Positions 9,057-18,076 of a DNA stretch of 64,000 nt are shown here, piece after piece. The translations under genes and the position numbers were made by a program. This stretch comes from Photobacterium sp. TLY01 (GTDB lineage: Bacteria; Pseudomonadota; Gammaproteobacteria; Enterobacterales; Vibrionaceae), in assembly GCF_021432065.1 (NCBI RefSeq), contig NZ_CP090364.1:930001-994000 (forward strand), read 5' to 3'. The notes under the pieces were generated by a model that was given only the letters and a program-made list of their open reading frames with translations, was not told the origin of the DNA and did no database searches. The first letter of the stretch is position 1. Each line of letters starts with the position of its first letter.

Positions 9057-11891
9057 ATGTCCATACCACACAATAGTTCTAGGCGTAGGTTCATTAAACA
9101 ATGCGTGATTGGTGGCGTTACCATTTATAGTGCTCCAATGTTGCTAAGCAGTGTCCATGCCTCGGAAAACAACCAGATAGAAAAATTTCGGGCGAACTGG
9201 AAAAAAGATAACAAACCACATTTTCGGTTCGATGCCATTGAAAAGGTCACGGGGCAAAAAATCTACGGTCGGGATTACCGTGCTGTTGATATGCCAGGCT
9301 GGCCTGATGAGCAGCATCACGCCTTGATCATCCGCGCCTCCATCGCAAACCGTGTTTATCAGGGGTTTGATATTTCTTTCCTGCCAAGCGACATGCAGCC
9401 TTATAAGGTCATTACTGCTGAAGATCTTAAAGCGCATCATATTGATTGGATTGAAGAGTTTGGCGGCAATATGTTGCTTGAAAAGGGGCGTACACCAGAT
9501 TATCTCGGTCATGAAATTGCGGTGCTTTTATTTGATTCGTTTGACGCCTTCAATAAGGCAAAAAACCGCATTCAGTTCAATAAAGATGTGGTGCAGTATG
9601 GTGAAAAAACACCTTTGGTGGCCGCATCCCGAGATCCTTACGCTTCCTGGCGTATCATCCGTGAGCAAGGTCTGTCGGGGCAAAATGATCGTTACAGCGC
9701 ATTACAAGACGGCTTGTTTTTTCCTGATTATGTAAAGCACAGACCCGTATGGCCGGATGCGGAAAACAGCCCGGATGATAACGGTAAGCGCGGCATGTTC
9801 TATGCGCAGCAGTTACACAATGATATGGCTGATCAGGATGAGTGGTTTGTTCTGAATCGTACCTATCATACTCAGTCGATTGAGCCGATGGCATTCGAGC
9901 CCGAATCCTACAATGGCTGGTATGACAAAACGTCTAAGACCATGCACATCGTAATCTCAAGCCAGTCAGCACAACATTTTTACTATGAAGCAGGAAAAGC
10001 CATCGCCAAAAGTTCACTGGCCAGTGATATTCAAAACGTGGTGGTGCATACGCCCTATATTGGTGGCGGTTTTGGCTCAAAGGACCACACCCATTTTCCT
10101 TATTACGGCATCCTGGCCTCGCTCTTTGCGAAAGCCCCGGTACGTTTGGCAAACGACAGATTCGAGCAGTTTCAATACGGTCTGAAACGCCACCCATTTA
10201 AGATGGTGAACCAACTGGCCTTTGATAAAAAGACCAAGAAAATTGCTGGATTGGTTTCTGATATGGAAGTGGACGGTGGTGGCCGGATTAATTTCTCGCC
10301 TTCAGTGACTATGGTTGGTGCCAGCGCGCTTCAGGGGATCTACTACATTCCACGTAATGATATCGCCGCGGTATGTTACCCGTCACAAACGCCTCACGCG
10401 GGGTCGATGCGCGGCTATGGCACATTACAGTCGATGTCAGCAATGGAAATGATGTTGAATGAAGCAGCAGCCGAGTTAGACATCGATCCGATAGAACTGC
10501 GTAAAATCAACGCCCTCAGGCCGGGAGAGAGAAATACACAAGGCGCACGCCCGAATGGTGATATGCGTTATGTTGAGATGCTGGAACTGGCTGAGAAGCA
10601 TCCGACCTGGGTGAACCGGCAGTCGGCGAAGAAAGCGTTTGAGGCCAAAAATCCGGGTAAACTTTACGGTGTTGGCTTTGGTATCGTCTCTAAAGATTAT
10701 GGGACGGGCGCAGCTGCACCTTCATCCAGCGTTGAGCTGACCCCAGAAGGTAAGATCATCGTGAAGACCTGTTCTGTGGAAATGGGGACAGGTATTGATA
10801 CATCGCAAGGCTCGCTGGTGTCTAAGTATTTAGGGACCGTTGCTGATGAAGTGCAAATGGCGGTCACGGAAGAATTTGATGCCATGGAACTGTTCGCCAC
10901 CGATAATCCGTATATCACTTCACAGGAACGTCAGGATCAAATGTCGAAAAATCCGCGCTGGACGCCCGTCGTTTCTATGTCAACAGCGGCCAGTATGTCG
11001 AGCTTCTATCAGGCCCAGACCACAGAGAATGCAGCGCGTATCTTGTTTGAACACTCCTTGTTCCCTGCAGCGGTCGAGATTTGGAAGAAGCGTTATTTTA
11101 ACGGCGAATTAGCCACCCCGGATTTTATCGATATTACAGAGGCACATTGGAATAAGGACGGCCTGACGATCAAAGGTTACCCGCCCATTGATTTAGTGAC
11201 TCTGGCAAAAAAAGCACACCTCGATGGCATGATCACCGCTGTCATGACTCATGCGTTTAACCGCTGGGCCTGGGCAACGGCTGAGTTCGAAATCAATGGA
11301 GAAACTAAGCGCTACCCCTTAGACGCGATAGCCGTCAAACGCGGCATTGGCGCCCGGAATGTGGCAACGAACCGCTTTGGGTATCAGGTGATTGAACGCA
11401 AGAGTGTCGATTACCCCAGTACTCAGCTGAACAATGCCATGGTGACCTATTACGCCCCTTGCGCCACCTTAGCTGAAATCTCGGTAGAAAAAGCCTCGGG
11501 TAACGTGGAAATCTTATCGACCCACACTTGGTTAGAGCCGGGTAAAGTACTGGTTGAGCAGCTCGTTGAAGGTCAAGTCGAAGGCGGCCTGACGATGGGG
11601 GTGGGTCATGCGCTGTATGAATACCTGCCAAATGATGAAAACGGTGCAGGCAATGGTACGTGGAACCTGAACCGTTATCAGGTGCCGCTGGCTAAACATA
11701 ATGGTGTGTGGCACCTCACACACACCATGCTGCCGCCGTTATCTGAGTCAGATCCTGCCAAAGGTATTGCGGAAGTGGTCATGATCCCTGTGGTGCCTGC
11801 ATTGATAGAAGCGATTTATCAGGCCACCCATATCCGCTTTTACCATACCCCGGTCAGGCCACAAGATATTATCGAGGCAATGAAGTCATGA
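9057..11891 (+). CDS. periplasmic aldehyde/isoquinoline-type molybdenum hydroxylase, large (Moco) subunit
   Basis: Catalytic subunit of a xanthine-oxidase-family enzyme, 944 aa. The N-terminus carries a Tat signal (SSRRRFIKQ then a hydrophobic stretch ending near VHASE), so the folded enzyme is exported. Family motifs are in order: GGGFGSK near residue 335 (dioxo-Mo binding region), RGYG near 451, the glutamine-containing EMGTGIDTSQGS near 573, and GIAE near 902, whose glutamate fits the catalytic base. Domain order and Tat signal resemble IorB-type large subunits. The ATG at 9057 is preceded by GAGGGGGGA; GTG at 9051 overlaps that site. The next gene overlaps by four bases. There is no FAD-subunit gene, so electrons probably pass via the Fe-S subunit to the downstream cytochrome. 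The substrate (aldehyde or N-heterocycle) cannot be told from sequence. Confidence 0.9.
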   Translation: MSIPHNSSRRRFIKQCVIGGVTIYSAPMLLSSVHASENNQIEKFRANWKKDNKPHFRFDAIEKVTGQKIYGRDYRAVDMPGWPDEQHHALIIRASIANRVYQGFDISFLPSDMQPYKVITAEDLKAHHIDWIEEFGGNMLLEKGRTPDYLGHEIAVLLFDSFDAFNKAKNRIQFNKDVVQYGEKTPLVAASRDPYASWRIIREQGLSGQNDRYSALQDGLFFPDYVKHRPVWPDAENSPDDNGKRGMFYAQQLHNDMADQDEWFVLNRTYHTQSIEPMAFEPESYNGWYDKTSKTMHIVISSQSAQHFYYEAGKAIAKSSLASDIQNVVVHTPYIGGGFGSKDHTHFPYYGILASLFAKAPVRLANDRFEQFQYGLKRHPFKMVNQLAFDKKTKKIAGLVSDMEVDGGGRINFSPSVTMVGASALQGIYYIPRNDIAAVCYPSQTPHAGSMRGYGTLQSMSAMEMMLNEAAAELDIDPIELRKINALRPGERNTQGARPNGDMRYVEMLELAEKHPTWVNRQSAKKAFEAKNPGKLYGVGFGIVSKDYGTGAAAPSSSVELTPEGKIIVKTCSVEMGTGIDTSQGSLVSKYLGTVADEVQMAVTEEFDAMELFATDNPYITSQERQDQMSKNPRWTPVVSMSTAASMSSFYQAQTTENAARILFEHSLFPAAVEIWKKRYFNGELATPDFIDITEAHWNKDGLTIKGYPPIDLVTLAKKAHLDGMITAVMTHAFNRWAWATAEFEINGETKRYPLDAIAVKRGIGARNVATNRFGYQVIERKSVDYPSTQLNNAMVTYYAPCATLAEISVEKASGNVEILSTHTWLEPGKVLVEQLVEGQVEGGLTMGVGHALYEYLPNDENGAGNGTWNLNRYQVPLAKHNGVWHLTHTMLPPLSESDPAKGIAEVVMIPVVPALIEAIYQATHIRFYHTPVRPQDIIEAMKS

Positions 11892-12418
11892 GTATGATCA
11901 GTTTAACTATCAACAATCAGTTGTACGGTCCGCTGGAGGTTGATCCTGAAGTGAAAATGACCGACTTTCTGCATGAGTTCTTAAACTTAACCGGCACCAA
12001 ATTCGGCTGCGGCCAGGGGGTCTGTCAGGCTTGTACCATTATCGTGGATAATGACGATGGGACCAGTGACACAGTGCGAACCTGCATTACGAACGCTGTG
12101 GTCTTTAATGGCAAGAAGCTGCGTACAATTGAAGGCCACGCGACAACCAATCAAGCCGGAGAAATTATTGCACTGCATCCGGTACAAGAAGCTTTTGTGA
12201 CGAATTTTTCCTTCCAGTGTGGCTGGTGTACATCGGGCTTTACCAATAAAACCGTGGCTTTAATTGAGAAACTGAAACGCAATCCGATTCCCAAAGATCA
12301 GGTTCAACAAGTCATTGAGGCTGAGCTCAAAGATCATATTTGCCGCTGTACTGGCTATGTGAAGTATTACAAAGCGGTGAAAGCGCTGATCTTAGCGACT
12401 GAAGGAGCGACGGTATAA
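11888..12418 (+). CDS. [2Fe-2S] subunit of the molybdenum hydroxylase
   Basis: Electron-transfer subunit of 176 aa with the two clusters typical of xanthine-oxidase-family small subunits. The plant-ferredoxin-type site is FGCGQGVCQAC...RTC and the helical-bundle site is QCGWCTSGF...CRCTGY. It has no signal peptide of its own, so it is presumably exported bound to the Tat-bearing large subunit. Start and stop overlap both neighbours (ATGA with the large subunit, TAATG with the cytochrome), so the three proteins are coupled at translation and likely form one complex. Confidence 0.93.
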   Translation: MSMISLTINNQLYGPLEVDPEVKMTDFLHEFLNLTGTKFGCGQGVCQACTIIVDNDDGTSDTVRTCITNAVVFNGKKLRTIEGHATTNQAGEIIALHPVQEAFVTNFSFQCGWCTSGFTNKTVALIEKLKRNPIPKDQVQQVIEAELKDHICRCTGYVKYYKAVKALILATEGATV

Positions 12419-13641
12419 TGCAGAAATTGGTCACTCTTGCTCTGTTATTCGCCATCAGCCGGGTGGCCGTGGCCGATACGGACACCGAACTTATCAAAAA
12501 AGGCAAATACTTATCAGAGATGGCTGACTGCTATGCCTGCCATACCGCGGAGGGGGGAGAACCGTACGCGGGCGGATTAGCATTTAAAACCCCGTTTGGC
12601 ACCATTTATTCAACCAATATCACCTCAGACAAACAGCATGGTATTGGCGACTACAATTTTGAACAGTTCGATAAGGCTGTGCGTTTGGGTGTTGCTCCGA
12701 AAGGTAATTTATATCCGGCCATGCCTTATACCTCTTTCGATAAGATCACCCATGAAGACATGCAAGCGCTGTACGCGTACTTCATGGACATCAAGCCCTC
12801 ACCGCAGCCAAATCCGGATAATGATGTGATGTTTCCGGCGAATATCCGTATGGGATTGAAAGTATGGAATTTTTTCAATCACAGCCCGCAAAAGTATGTG
12901 ATGGATAACAGCAAAAGTGAAGTCTGGAACCGAGGGAACTATATCCTTAACAGCTTTGGGCACTGCGGTGAATGCCATACTCCCCGGGATATGACTTTTG
13001 CTATGGAAGAAGACAAACATTATCAGGGGGCCATGATAGGCAATGTATGGGCACCGGATATCACGTCAAAAACGTTGGTTCAACAAGGCTGGAGTACTCA
13101 AGATGTGAAAGATCTGCTCCGTTCCGGTTCTTCCCGCAAGGGTACCGTTGTGGGTGAGATGTATACTGCCATTTATCACAGCTTGAGTAAGTTTGATGAT
13201 CAGGACTTACAAGCCGCGGCGGTCTATTTACTCGATAGTGATGCAGAGGTGGCAGGTAAAGATCTGGTTTCAAATACAGAGGCTAACCAGGGTGAAGGTT
13301 ACCAGCTTTACATGGGGTACTGCGCAGGTTGTCACGGCATCGAAGGAAAAGGTAAGCCCAATTTTGCCCCGGGCCTGGCGGGCAATGGCTCTCTGGCTCA
13401 TGACAATAGTATCAATTTGTTAGTGGCGACGTTGTACGGCATCAAACCCCAGCATTACTCCACTTTAGTGTCGTTTGATGATATGCCTGCCTATGGGGAT
13501 AAGCTCAGTGATGCCGAGCTGACAGAGCTGGTGAACTATCTCAAGGCAGCCTTTACCGACTCGCCTGTTCGTTACTCCGTGGCACAAATGAGCTCTCTGC
13601 GCAAAGAAGTCGAGGAGAATCAGAAACAAGCAACCCACTGA
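12418..13641 (+). CDS. triheme c-type cytochrome, electron acceptor of the hydroxylase
   Basis: A 407-aa exported cytochrome with a cleavable signal peptide ending near VAVADT. Three CxxCH heme sites are visible: CYACH near residue 38, CGECH near 183 and CAGCH near 301, each opening a separate class I cytochrome domain. The architecture is that of the cytochrome subunit of membrane-bound alcohol, gluconate and aldehyde dehydrogenases. It probably carries electrons from the [2Fe-2S] subunit to quinone or terminal oxidases. No C-terminal membrane helix is obvious, so it may be soluble or peripheral. Its start codon overlaps the stop of the Fe-S subunit. Confidence 0.92.
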   Translation: MQKLVTLALLFAISRVAVADTDTELIKKGKYLSEMADCYACHTAEGGEPYAGGLAFKTPFGTIYSTNITSDKQHGIGDYNFEQFDKAVRLGVAPKGNLYPAMPYTSFDKITHEDMQALYAYFMDIKPSPQPNPDNDVMFPANIRMGLKVWNFFNHSPQKYVMDNSKSEVWNRGNYILNSFGHCGECHTPRDMTFAMEEDKHYQGAMIGNVWAPDITSKTLVQQGWSTQDVKDLLRSGSSRKGTVVGEMYTAIYHSLSKFDDQDLQAAAVYLLDSDAEVAGKDLVSNTEANQGEGYQLYMGYCAGCHGIEGKGKPNFAPGLAGNGSLAHDNSINLLVATLYGIKPQHYSTLVSFDDMPAYGDKLSDAELTELVNYLKAAFTDSPVRYSVAQMSSLRKEVEENQKQATH

Positions 13642-13778
13642 TATGAGTTTGTTGAAATGCTGAGTTATGCCCCGACGCTCTTATCCTTTCGGTTGATTCG
13701 GCACTTATTTGAGTTGATTTCAGAAAGGGACGACGTTTGATTTCAATGTACCGAGTTTAAATACTTTTGGGAGCAAGC

Positions 13779-14825
13779 ATGTCTAATCATTTGTTGTCTT
13801 TGCTGACCCAATGGCGTGATCTGAAAGACGAAGCAAACTGGGTTCTGGGTACCGTATATAAAACGGAAGGGCCGGCTTACCGTAAATCAGGGGCCATGAT
13901 GTTGTTCAGTGATGCAGGACATCAGCTGGGCATGCTGAGTGGGGGCTGCCTCGAATCAGATATCCATCTGCACGCCCGGAAAGCAATCGTCAGTCAGCGA
14001 GCTGTCACACTGACCTATGATGGCAGCGATGAAGACGATGTGGCGTTTCAGCTCGGCATCGGTTGCGGCGGAACTGTGTACATTCTTTTGCAGCCGTTGA
14101 CAGAGCGCAATCAATACCTCGGGCTGCTGCAGGTTGTCGATGCACTGCACGACTATCGCAAAGGTTATTATTTTCAAAAAATCTCCAATAAAGACATTGT
14201 TGCCCGTTTCATGGCAGAGCCGATGCACAGTGATCACCCTAGTTTACGCGCTCAGCTACTTGTACAGGACGATGGTCTGTGGCTGTGCACCCCGATTAAA
14301 GCCCCGCTGCATTTGCTGATAGTCGGCGGCGGTATTGATGCCAGACCGGTTGCTCAGCTGGCGCATCAACTCGGATGGCGCGTCAGCTTATGGGATCCAA
14401 GGCCAGCGAATGGCCGCCGGGAATATTTCCCGCATCTGGCGCAGCGACTGAGCGGAGAGGCCCGTGAACTCAGTGATTATTGTCTGACACATCATGTGTC
14501 GGCGGCAGTCTTGATGAGCCACAATGCAACGTTAGATGCCGAGGCACTGGCGGCACTGGCGGCACTGGCCGGGGCTGAGCTCAAGTATCTTGCACTTTTG
14601 GGGCCGGTGAACCGCCGTGAACGCGTGATTGAACTGTCTGGCATCGATACAGGCAAGTTGCCGGTACCGCTATCAGGACCCGCCGGGCTGGATGTGGGGG
14701 CTGAACTGCCTGAAACGATCGCGCTGTCGATTCTTGCTGAGTGCCAGGCTGTCATCACGCATACCAGTGCCCGATCGCTAAGCGGGATATCAACAACTGG
14801 CGAGATGAGACGGCATGGAATTTAA
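13779..14825 (+). CDS. XdhC/CoxI-family molybdenum-cofactor sulfuration/insertion factor
   Basis: Maturation factor of 348 aa that, by family, binds the molybdenum cofactor and helps load a sulfurated form into the large subunit. The N-terminal XdhC/CoxI domain has the cysteine motif LSGGCLESDIH and the second cysteine segment IGCGGTVYILL. The C-terminal half is Rossmann-like (LLIVGGGIDARPVAQLA). The ATG at 13779 follows a GGGAGC site; a TTG at 13767 in the same frame is less likely. It lies 137 bases after the cytochrome and three bases before the MocA-like gene, in the order structural genes then maturation genes. Confidence 0.88.
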   Translation: MSNHLLSLLTQWRDLKDEANWVLGTVYKTEGPAYRKSGAMMLFSDAGHQLGMLSGGCLESDIHLHARKAIVSQRAVTLTYDGSDEDDVAFQLGIGCGGTVYILLQPLTERNQYLGLLQVVDALHDYRKGYYFQKISNKDIVARFMAEPMHSDHPSLRAQLLVQDDGLWLCTPIKAPLHLLIVGGGIDARPVAQLAHQLGWRVSLWDPRPANGRREYFPHLAQRLSGEARELSDYCLTHHVSAAVLMSHNATLDAEALAALAALAGAELKYLALLGPVNRRERVIELSGIDTGKLPVPLSGPAGLDVGAELPETIALSILAECQAVITHTSARSLSGISTTGEMRRHGI

Positions 14826-14828
14826 GAG

Positions 14829-15422
14829 ATGCAGATCGCTGTAATGATCATGGCTGCCGGAGAGGGAAAGCGCTTTGGTGGCTGTAAACTGCTGAGCGAG
14901 CTGGATGCCAGCCACAGCATATTGTCTCATGCCGTTGAGATGGCCACGGCCAGCCAGATAGGGCCGGTGTTTGTGGTCACCGGCCGGTGGCATAACGAGA
15001 TTGCAAAAGCACAGAGGCTGGGGCTTCTGGCTCAGGTACCTTTGTATTACTGTCCTCAGTGGACGCAAGGATTAGGCAGTTCAATTGCTCATGGAACCCA
15101 AATACTAGCCGCTGATTTCGACGCAATGATGATCACTCTTGCCGATCAGGTGGCACTGAGCAGTCAAGACTTTAAACAATTTGCGATATCCGCCACCCCT
15201 GAACACATCGTTTGTGCAAGATATAACAACAGGCGCGGGGTGCCTGCACTCTTTCCTGCCAGCTGTTTTTCACAGCTAACACAATGTGCCGGAGAACACG
15301 GTGCCCGTCATCTGTTGCGCAGTCATTCCTTCCCGGTACATGAAATTCTACTGCCCCACGCCGCGTATGACATTGATACGCAGGAAGCACTCGCTGACTG
15401 GCGGCATCGCTTGCAACGTTAA
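14829..15422 (+). CDS. MocA-like molybdenum cofactor cytidylyltransferase
   Basis: NTP-transferase of 197 aa related to MobA/MocA, likely adding CMP to molybdopterin. Visible motifs are the nucleotide-binding loop MAAGEGKRFGGCKLL, the CPQWTQGLGSSIAHG segment, LADQV (metal-binding aspartate), and RRGVPALF. MocA rather than MobA is favoured because the neighbouring enzyme belongs to the xanthine oxidase family, which uses the CMP form. It starts three bases after the XdhC-like gene, so the two are cotranscribed. Confidence 0.85.
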   Translation: MQIAVMIMAAGEGKRFGGCKLLSELDASHSILSHAVEMATASQIGPVFVVTGRWHNEIAKAQRLGLLAQVPLYYCPQWTQGLGSSIAHGTQILAADFDAMMITLADQVALSSQDFKQFAISATPEHIVCARYNNRRGVPALFPASCFSQLTQCAGEHGARHLLRSHSFPVHEILLPHAAYDIDTQEALADWRHRLQR

Positions 15423-15512
15423 GCCTCTGTCACACCGCTGTTAAGACGCGGATTGTAAATCGCCACATTCAACGACGAAGAGAGGCGGTGAAGCCTCGGC
15501 TCTTGCTGTGAG

Positions 15513-15559
15513 TTTTTACGCTTTTTTTACGCGAACTCTCAGGGGCCATTTGCTAGAGT
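15513..15559 (+). promoter_or_regulatory. predicted KdpE-type box and promoter of the kdpDE-like/ktr operon
   Basis: Two copies of TTTTTACGC lie at 15513-15521 and 15524-15532, an 11-bp period typical of OmpR-family regulators. The arrangement closely follows the KdpE site of the E. coli kdpFABC promoter as I remember it (TTTTTATAC then TTTTTTTACAC). A -10-like TAGAGT at 15554-15559 sits 21 bp downstream, consistent with an activator covering the -35 region. The kinase ATG is at 15591. Confidence 0.7.
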
Positions 15560-15590
15560 GTCCGCACTGATTGTTTACTGACTCCGTACT

Positions 15591-16625
15591 ATGTTTACTG
15601 ATTGGCGAAGCAGCCATTTTCTGTTTTCTTTCATTGCGTTGGCGAGTGCGCTCATGGCTTCGTGGCTGATTGATCGGGCGCTGGGTTCTACGATAGCCGT
15701 TCTGCTGATTTTACAACTTGCCGTTGTGGTCGTGGCCTTGCAATGCACTTCGCGTTTTGCCTATGGCTTTGCGGTGATAGAAGCAATGAGTTTCAATTTC
15801 TTATTTACCACACCGCGTTATTCACTGCAGATGTTCCATGCGGAAGATATGATTAATCTGGTTGTTTTTATTATTGTGGCACTGACAACCAGCCAGCTTG
15901 CAGAGCATTATCGCCGCCAGCAGGATGAGCTAAAGAAAACCAAATTGCGCAACAGTATTTTGCTCTCGGTGTCCCATGATCTTCGCACGCCGCTGGCGAC
16001 GATTATTGGCACACTCACCACGCTCAACGAATACCTGCCCAAACTCAGCGAGGGTGAAAAAAGGGAGTTGCTCAACAGCGCTACCGCAGAAAGCCATCGC
16101 TTACATCAGTATATCGAGAACCTTCTGCAAGCAACTAAGCTGCAGCATGGTGCGCTGAAAATCACCCGTAATGACGAGTCTCTGGCTGATATTGTTCATC
16201 AGGTGGTTGCACGATTACCCGATGCCCAAAGCAGGGGCAGGGTGCAGGTACAAGGTCAGGTATCGCGCGTTTTGGTAAGCGGTGTGCTCATTGAACAAGC
16301 CTTGTTTAATGTATTGGATAATGCGTTACGTTTTTCACCTGCGCATCAACCTGTCATTGTCACACTCTTTCAGGAACCCGATGTTATCCGGATTGATATT
16401 CAGGACAGCGGCGACGGCATTGCGGCTAAAGATGCGGAGCAGATTTTCGATCTCTTTTATTCAAACTCAGGCAAGAAAACGGCAGATTCAGGCACAGGCA
16501 TAGGTTTAGCGGTCGCAAAAGGCATTATTACCGCGCATCAGGGTCATATTGAGTCTGTGCCTGTGTCAGAAGGCTGCCTGATCCGAATCCGCTTACCGAA
16601 CGATCAGCCCACAAGCAGCCCTTAA
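15591..16625 (+). CDS. KdpD-like sensor histidine kinase lacking the N-terminal KdpD and Usp domains
   Basis: Membrane histidine kinase of 344 aa. It matches only the C-terminal half of KdpD: four transmembrane segments (DUF4118 region, about residues 10-105), then HisKA with the phospho-acceptor in SVSHDLRTPLA near residue 128. The HATPase domain follows (N-box NVLDNALRF, G-boxes DSGDGIA and GTGIGLAV). Full-length E. coli KdpD is about 890 aa and has cytoplasmic K+-sensing and Usp domains; these are absent here. It is followed 11 bases later by a KdpE-like regulator and then ktrAB. It probably reads potassium or turgor status through its membrane part. The short form looks native rather than truncated, since the upstream DNA holds a plausible promoter. 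Confidence 0.87.
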   Translation: MFTDWRSSHFLFSFIALASALMASWLIDRALGSTIAVLLILQLAVVVVALQCTSRFAYGFAVIEAMSFNFLFTTPRYSLQMFHAEDMINLVVFIIVALTTSQLAEHYRRQQDELKKTKLRNSILLSVSHDLRTPLATIIGTLTTLNEYLPKLSEGEKRELLNSATAESHRLHQYIENLLQATKLQHGALKITRNDESLADIVHQVVARLPDAQSRGRVQVQGQVSRVLVSGVLIEQALFNVLDNALRFSPAHQPVIVTLFQEPDVIRIDIQDSGDGIAAKDAEQIFDLFYSNSGKKTADSGTGIGLAVAKGIITAHQGHIESVPVSEGCLIRIRLPNDQPTSSP

Positions 16626-16636
16626 GGTGAAAAATC

Positions 16637-17335
16637 ATGAGCTATAAAATTTTAGTGGTGGATGATGAACCTCAGATTCACACCTTTATCCGCATATCCC
16701 TTGCCGCTGAGGGATTTGACTATCTGGGGGCCGATACTCTTCAGTCGGCAACAGCGTGTTTTGAGGCGCATGCTCCCCATGTGGTCGTTCTGGATCTCGG
16801 TCTGCCTGATGGCGATGGCGCGGCTTTTCTGGCCCGTCTCCGCACATCTCATAAAACCCCGGTACTGATTCTGACAGCCCGGGATCAGGAAGAAGAAAAG
16901 ATCCGTTTACTTGAAGCCGGCGCCAACGATTATCTGAGCAAACCCTTTGGTATCAAGGAGCTGATCGCGCGCATTAAAGTGCTGGTCAGAGATTTGGTCG
17001 ATGACCAGGTGACCAATGATGAAATGATCTGCGGCAGGCTGAAAATAGTAAAAAGTACCCATCAATGCTGGTTAGACGGTCATGAAATACCGTTAACAAA
17101 GAAAGAGTTTGCCTTTATTGAGCAGCTTATTCAGCAACCGGGCAAGCTGGTGAAACAATCGTCTCTGCTCGATGTTATCTGGGGAGCGACCCATCGTGAT
17201 GACACGCATTATTTGCGTATTTTAGTCAGCCAGCTGCGCAAAAAACTCAATGACAGTGCAGACGAGCAGCAGTTGATTAAAACGGAATCCGGGCTCGGTT
17301 ATCGGTTGGTTTCTGGCCCGTCAGATAGCGGTTAA
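16637..17335 (+). CDS. KdpE-like response regulator
   Basis: OmpR/PhoB-family response regulator of 232 aa. The receiver domain has acidic residues VVDDEP, phospho-acceptor aspartate in VVVLDLGLPDGDG near residue 52, and lysine in YLSKPF. The C-terminal winged helix ends in DDTHYLRILVSQLRKKL and GLGYRL, strongly KdpE-like. It pairs with the upstream kinase and is predicted to bind the KdpE-like box at 15513-15532, activating its own operon and hence ktrAB. Confidence 0.88.
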   Translation: MSYKILVVDDEPQIHTFIRISLAAEGFDYLGADTLQSATACFEAHAPHVVVLDLGLPDGDGAAFLARLRTSHKTPVLILTARDQEEEKIRLLEAGANDYLSKPFGIKELIARIKVLVRDLVDDQVTNDEMICGRLKIVKSTHQCWLDGHEIPLTKKEFAFIEQLIQQPGKLVKQSSLLDVIWGATHRDDTHYLRILVSQLRKKLNDSADEQQLIKTESGLGYRLVSGPSDSG

Positions 17336-17421
17336 CCCCTGATTTATCCGCCGTATCGCGTTCTTTACGGGACTGGCGAGTTTTTTCCCTCATTGTTGGA
17401 ATAAATAACTAAGGTATTGTA

Positions 17422-18075
17422 ATGGCACATTTTACAGTCATTGGCTTAGGACGCTTTGGCGTGTCCGCCAGCCTGGAATTGATTCATCTCGGGCATACAG
17501 TAACAGGGGTAGACAGAGACCCGAAAATTGTCGAGAAGTATATCGAAGAGCTCACGCAAGCTGTGATTTGCGATTCTACCGATGAAAGCGCGTTAAGGGA
17601 GCTGGATCTGACCAGCAGCGAAGCTGTGCTGGTGGCTATTGGTCAGGACATGCAATCGAGCCTGCTGTGCACGCTGGCGCTGAAAAATCTCGGGGTAAAG
17701 GAAATCTGGGTCAAAGCGAGTACCAAAGCGCACCATACGATTGTGTCGAAACTGGGCGTGCAACGCATTATTCATCCGGAAGAAGAAATGGGGATCCGCG
17801 TTGCACAGTCGCTCAATTATCCCATGGTCAATAACTACCTGGCGATCGGGCATGGGTTATACGTGGTGGAAATTCATGTGAAACCCGCGCTGCATGATGT
17901 GCCGGTTTCCCGGGTATTAGGCGATGCGAGAGGCAGTGTGCAGGCTGTGTTGGTGAAGCGGGAGCAGGAGGTGTTCACCAGCATTAACACGAACTTTGCA
18001 CTCAAAGAACACGACATACTTTTACTCTGCGGCACTCGGGCAGAACTGAAGTATATCGCGCCAAGGTTGGTGTAG
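17422..18075 (+). CDS. ktrA: KtrA-type potassium channel regulatory subunit (RCK protein)
   Basis: Cytoplasmic gating ring subunit of 217 aa with one RCK module: nucleotide-binding Rossmann fold (VIGLGRFG near residue 6; acidic ribose-binding VDRDP) followed by a small RCK-C domain from about residue 140. The single-module length separates it from TrkA, which has two. The stop TAG is one base before the start of the membrane subunit, so the two are coupled. Located behind the KdpDE-like pair, which is the evident regulator. Confidence 0.88.
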   Translation: MAHFTVIGLGRFGVSASLELIHLGHTVTGVDRDPKIVEKYIEELTQAVICDSTDESALRELDLTSSEAVLVAIGQDMQSSLLCTLALKNLGVKEIWVKASTKAHHTIVSKLGVQRIIHPEEEMGIRVAQSLNYPMVNNYLAIGHGLYVVEIHVKPALHDVPVSRVLGDARGSVQAVLVKREQEVFTSINTNFALKEHDILLLCGTRAELKYIAPRLV

Positions 18076-18076
18076 C

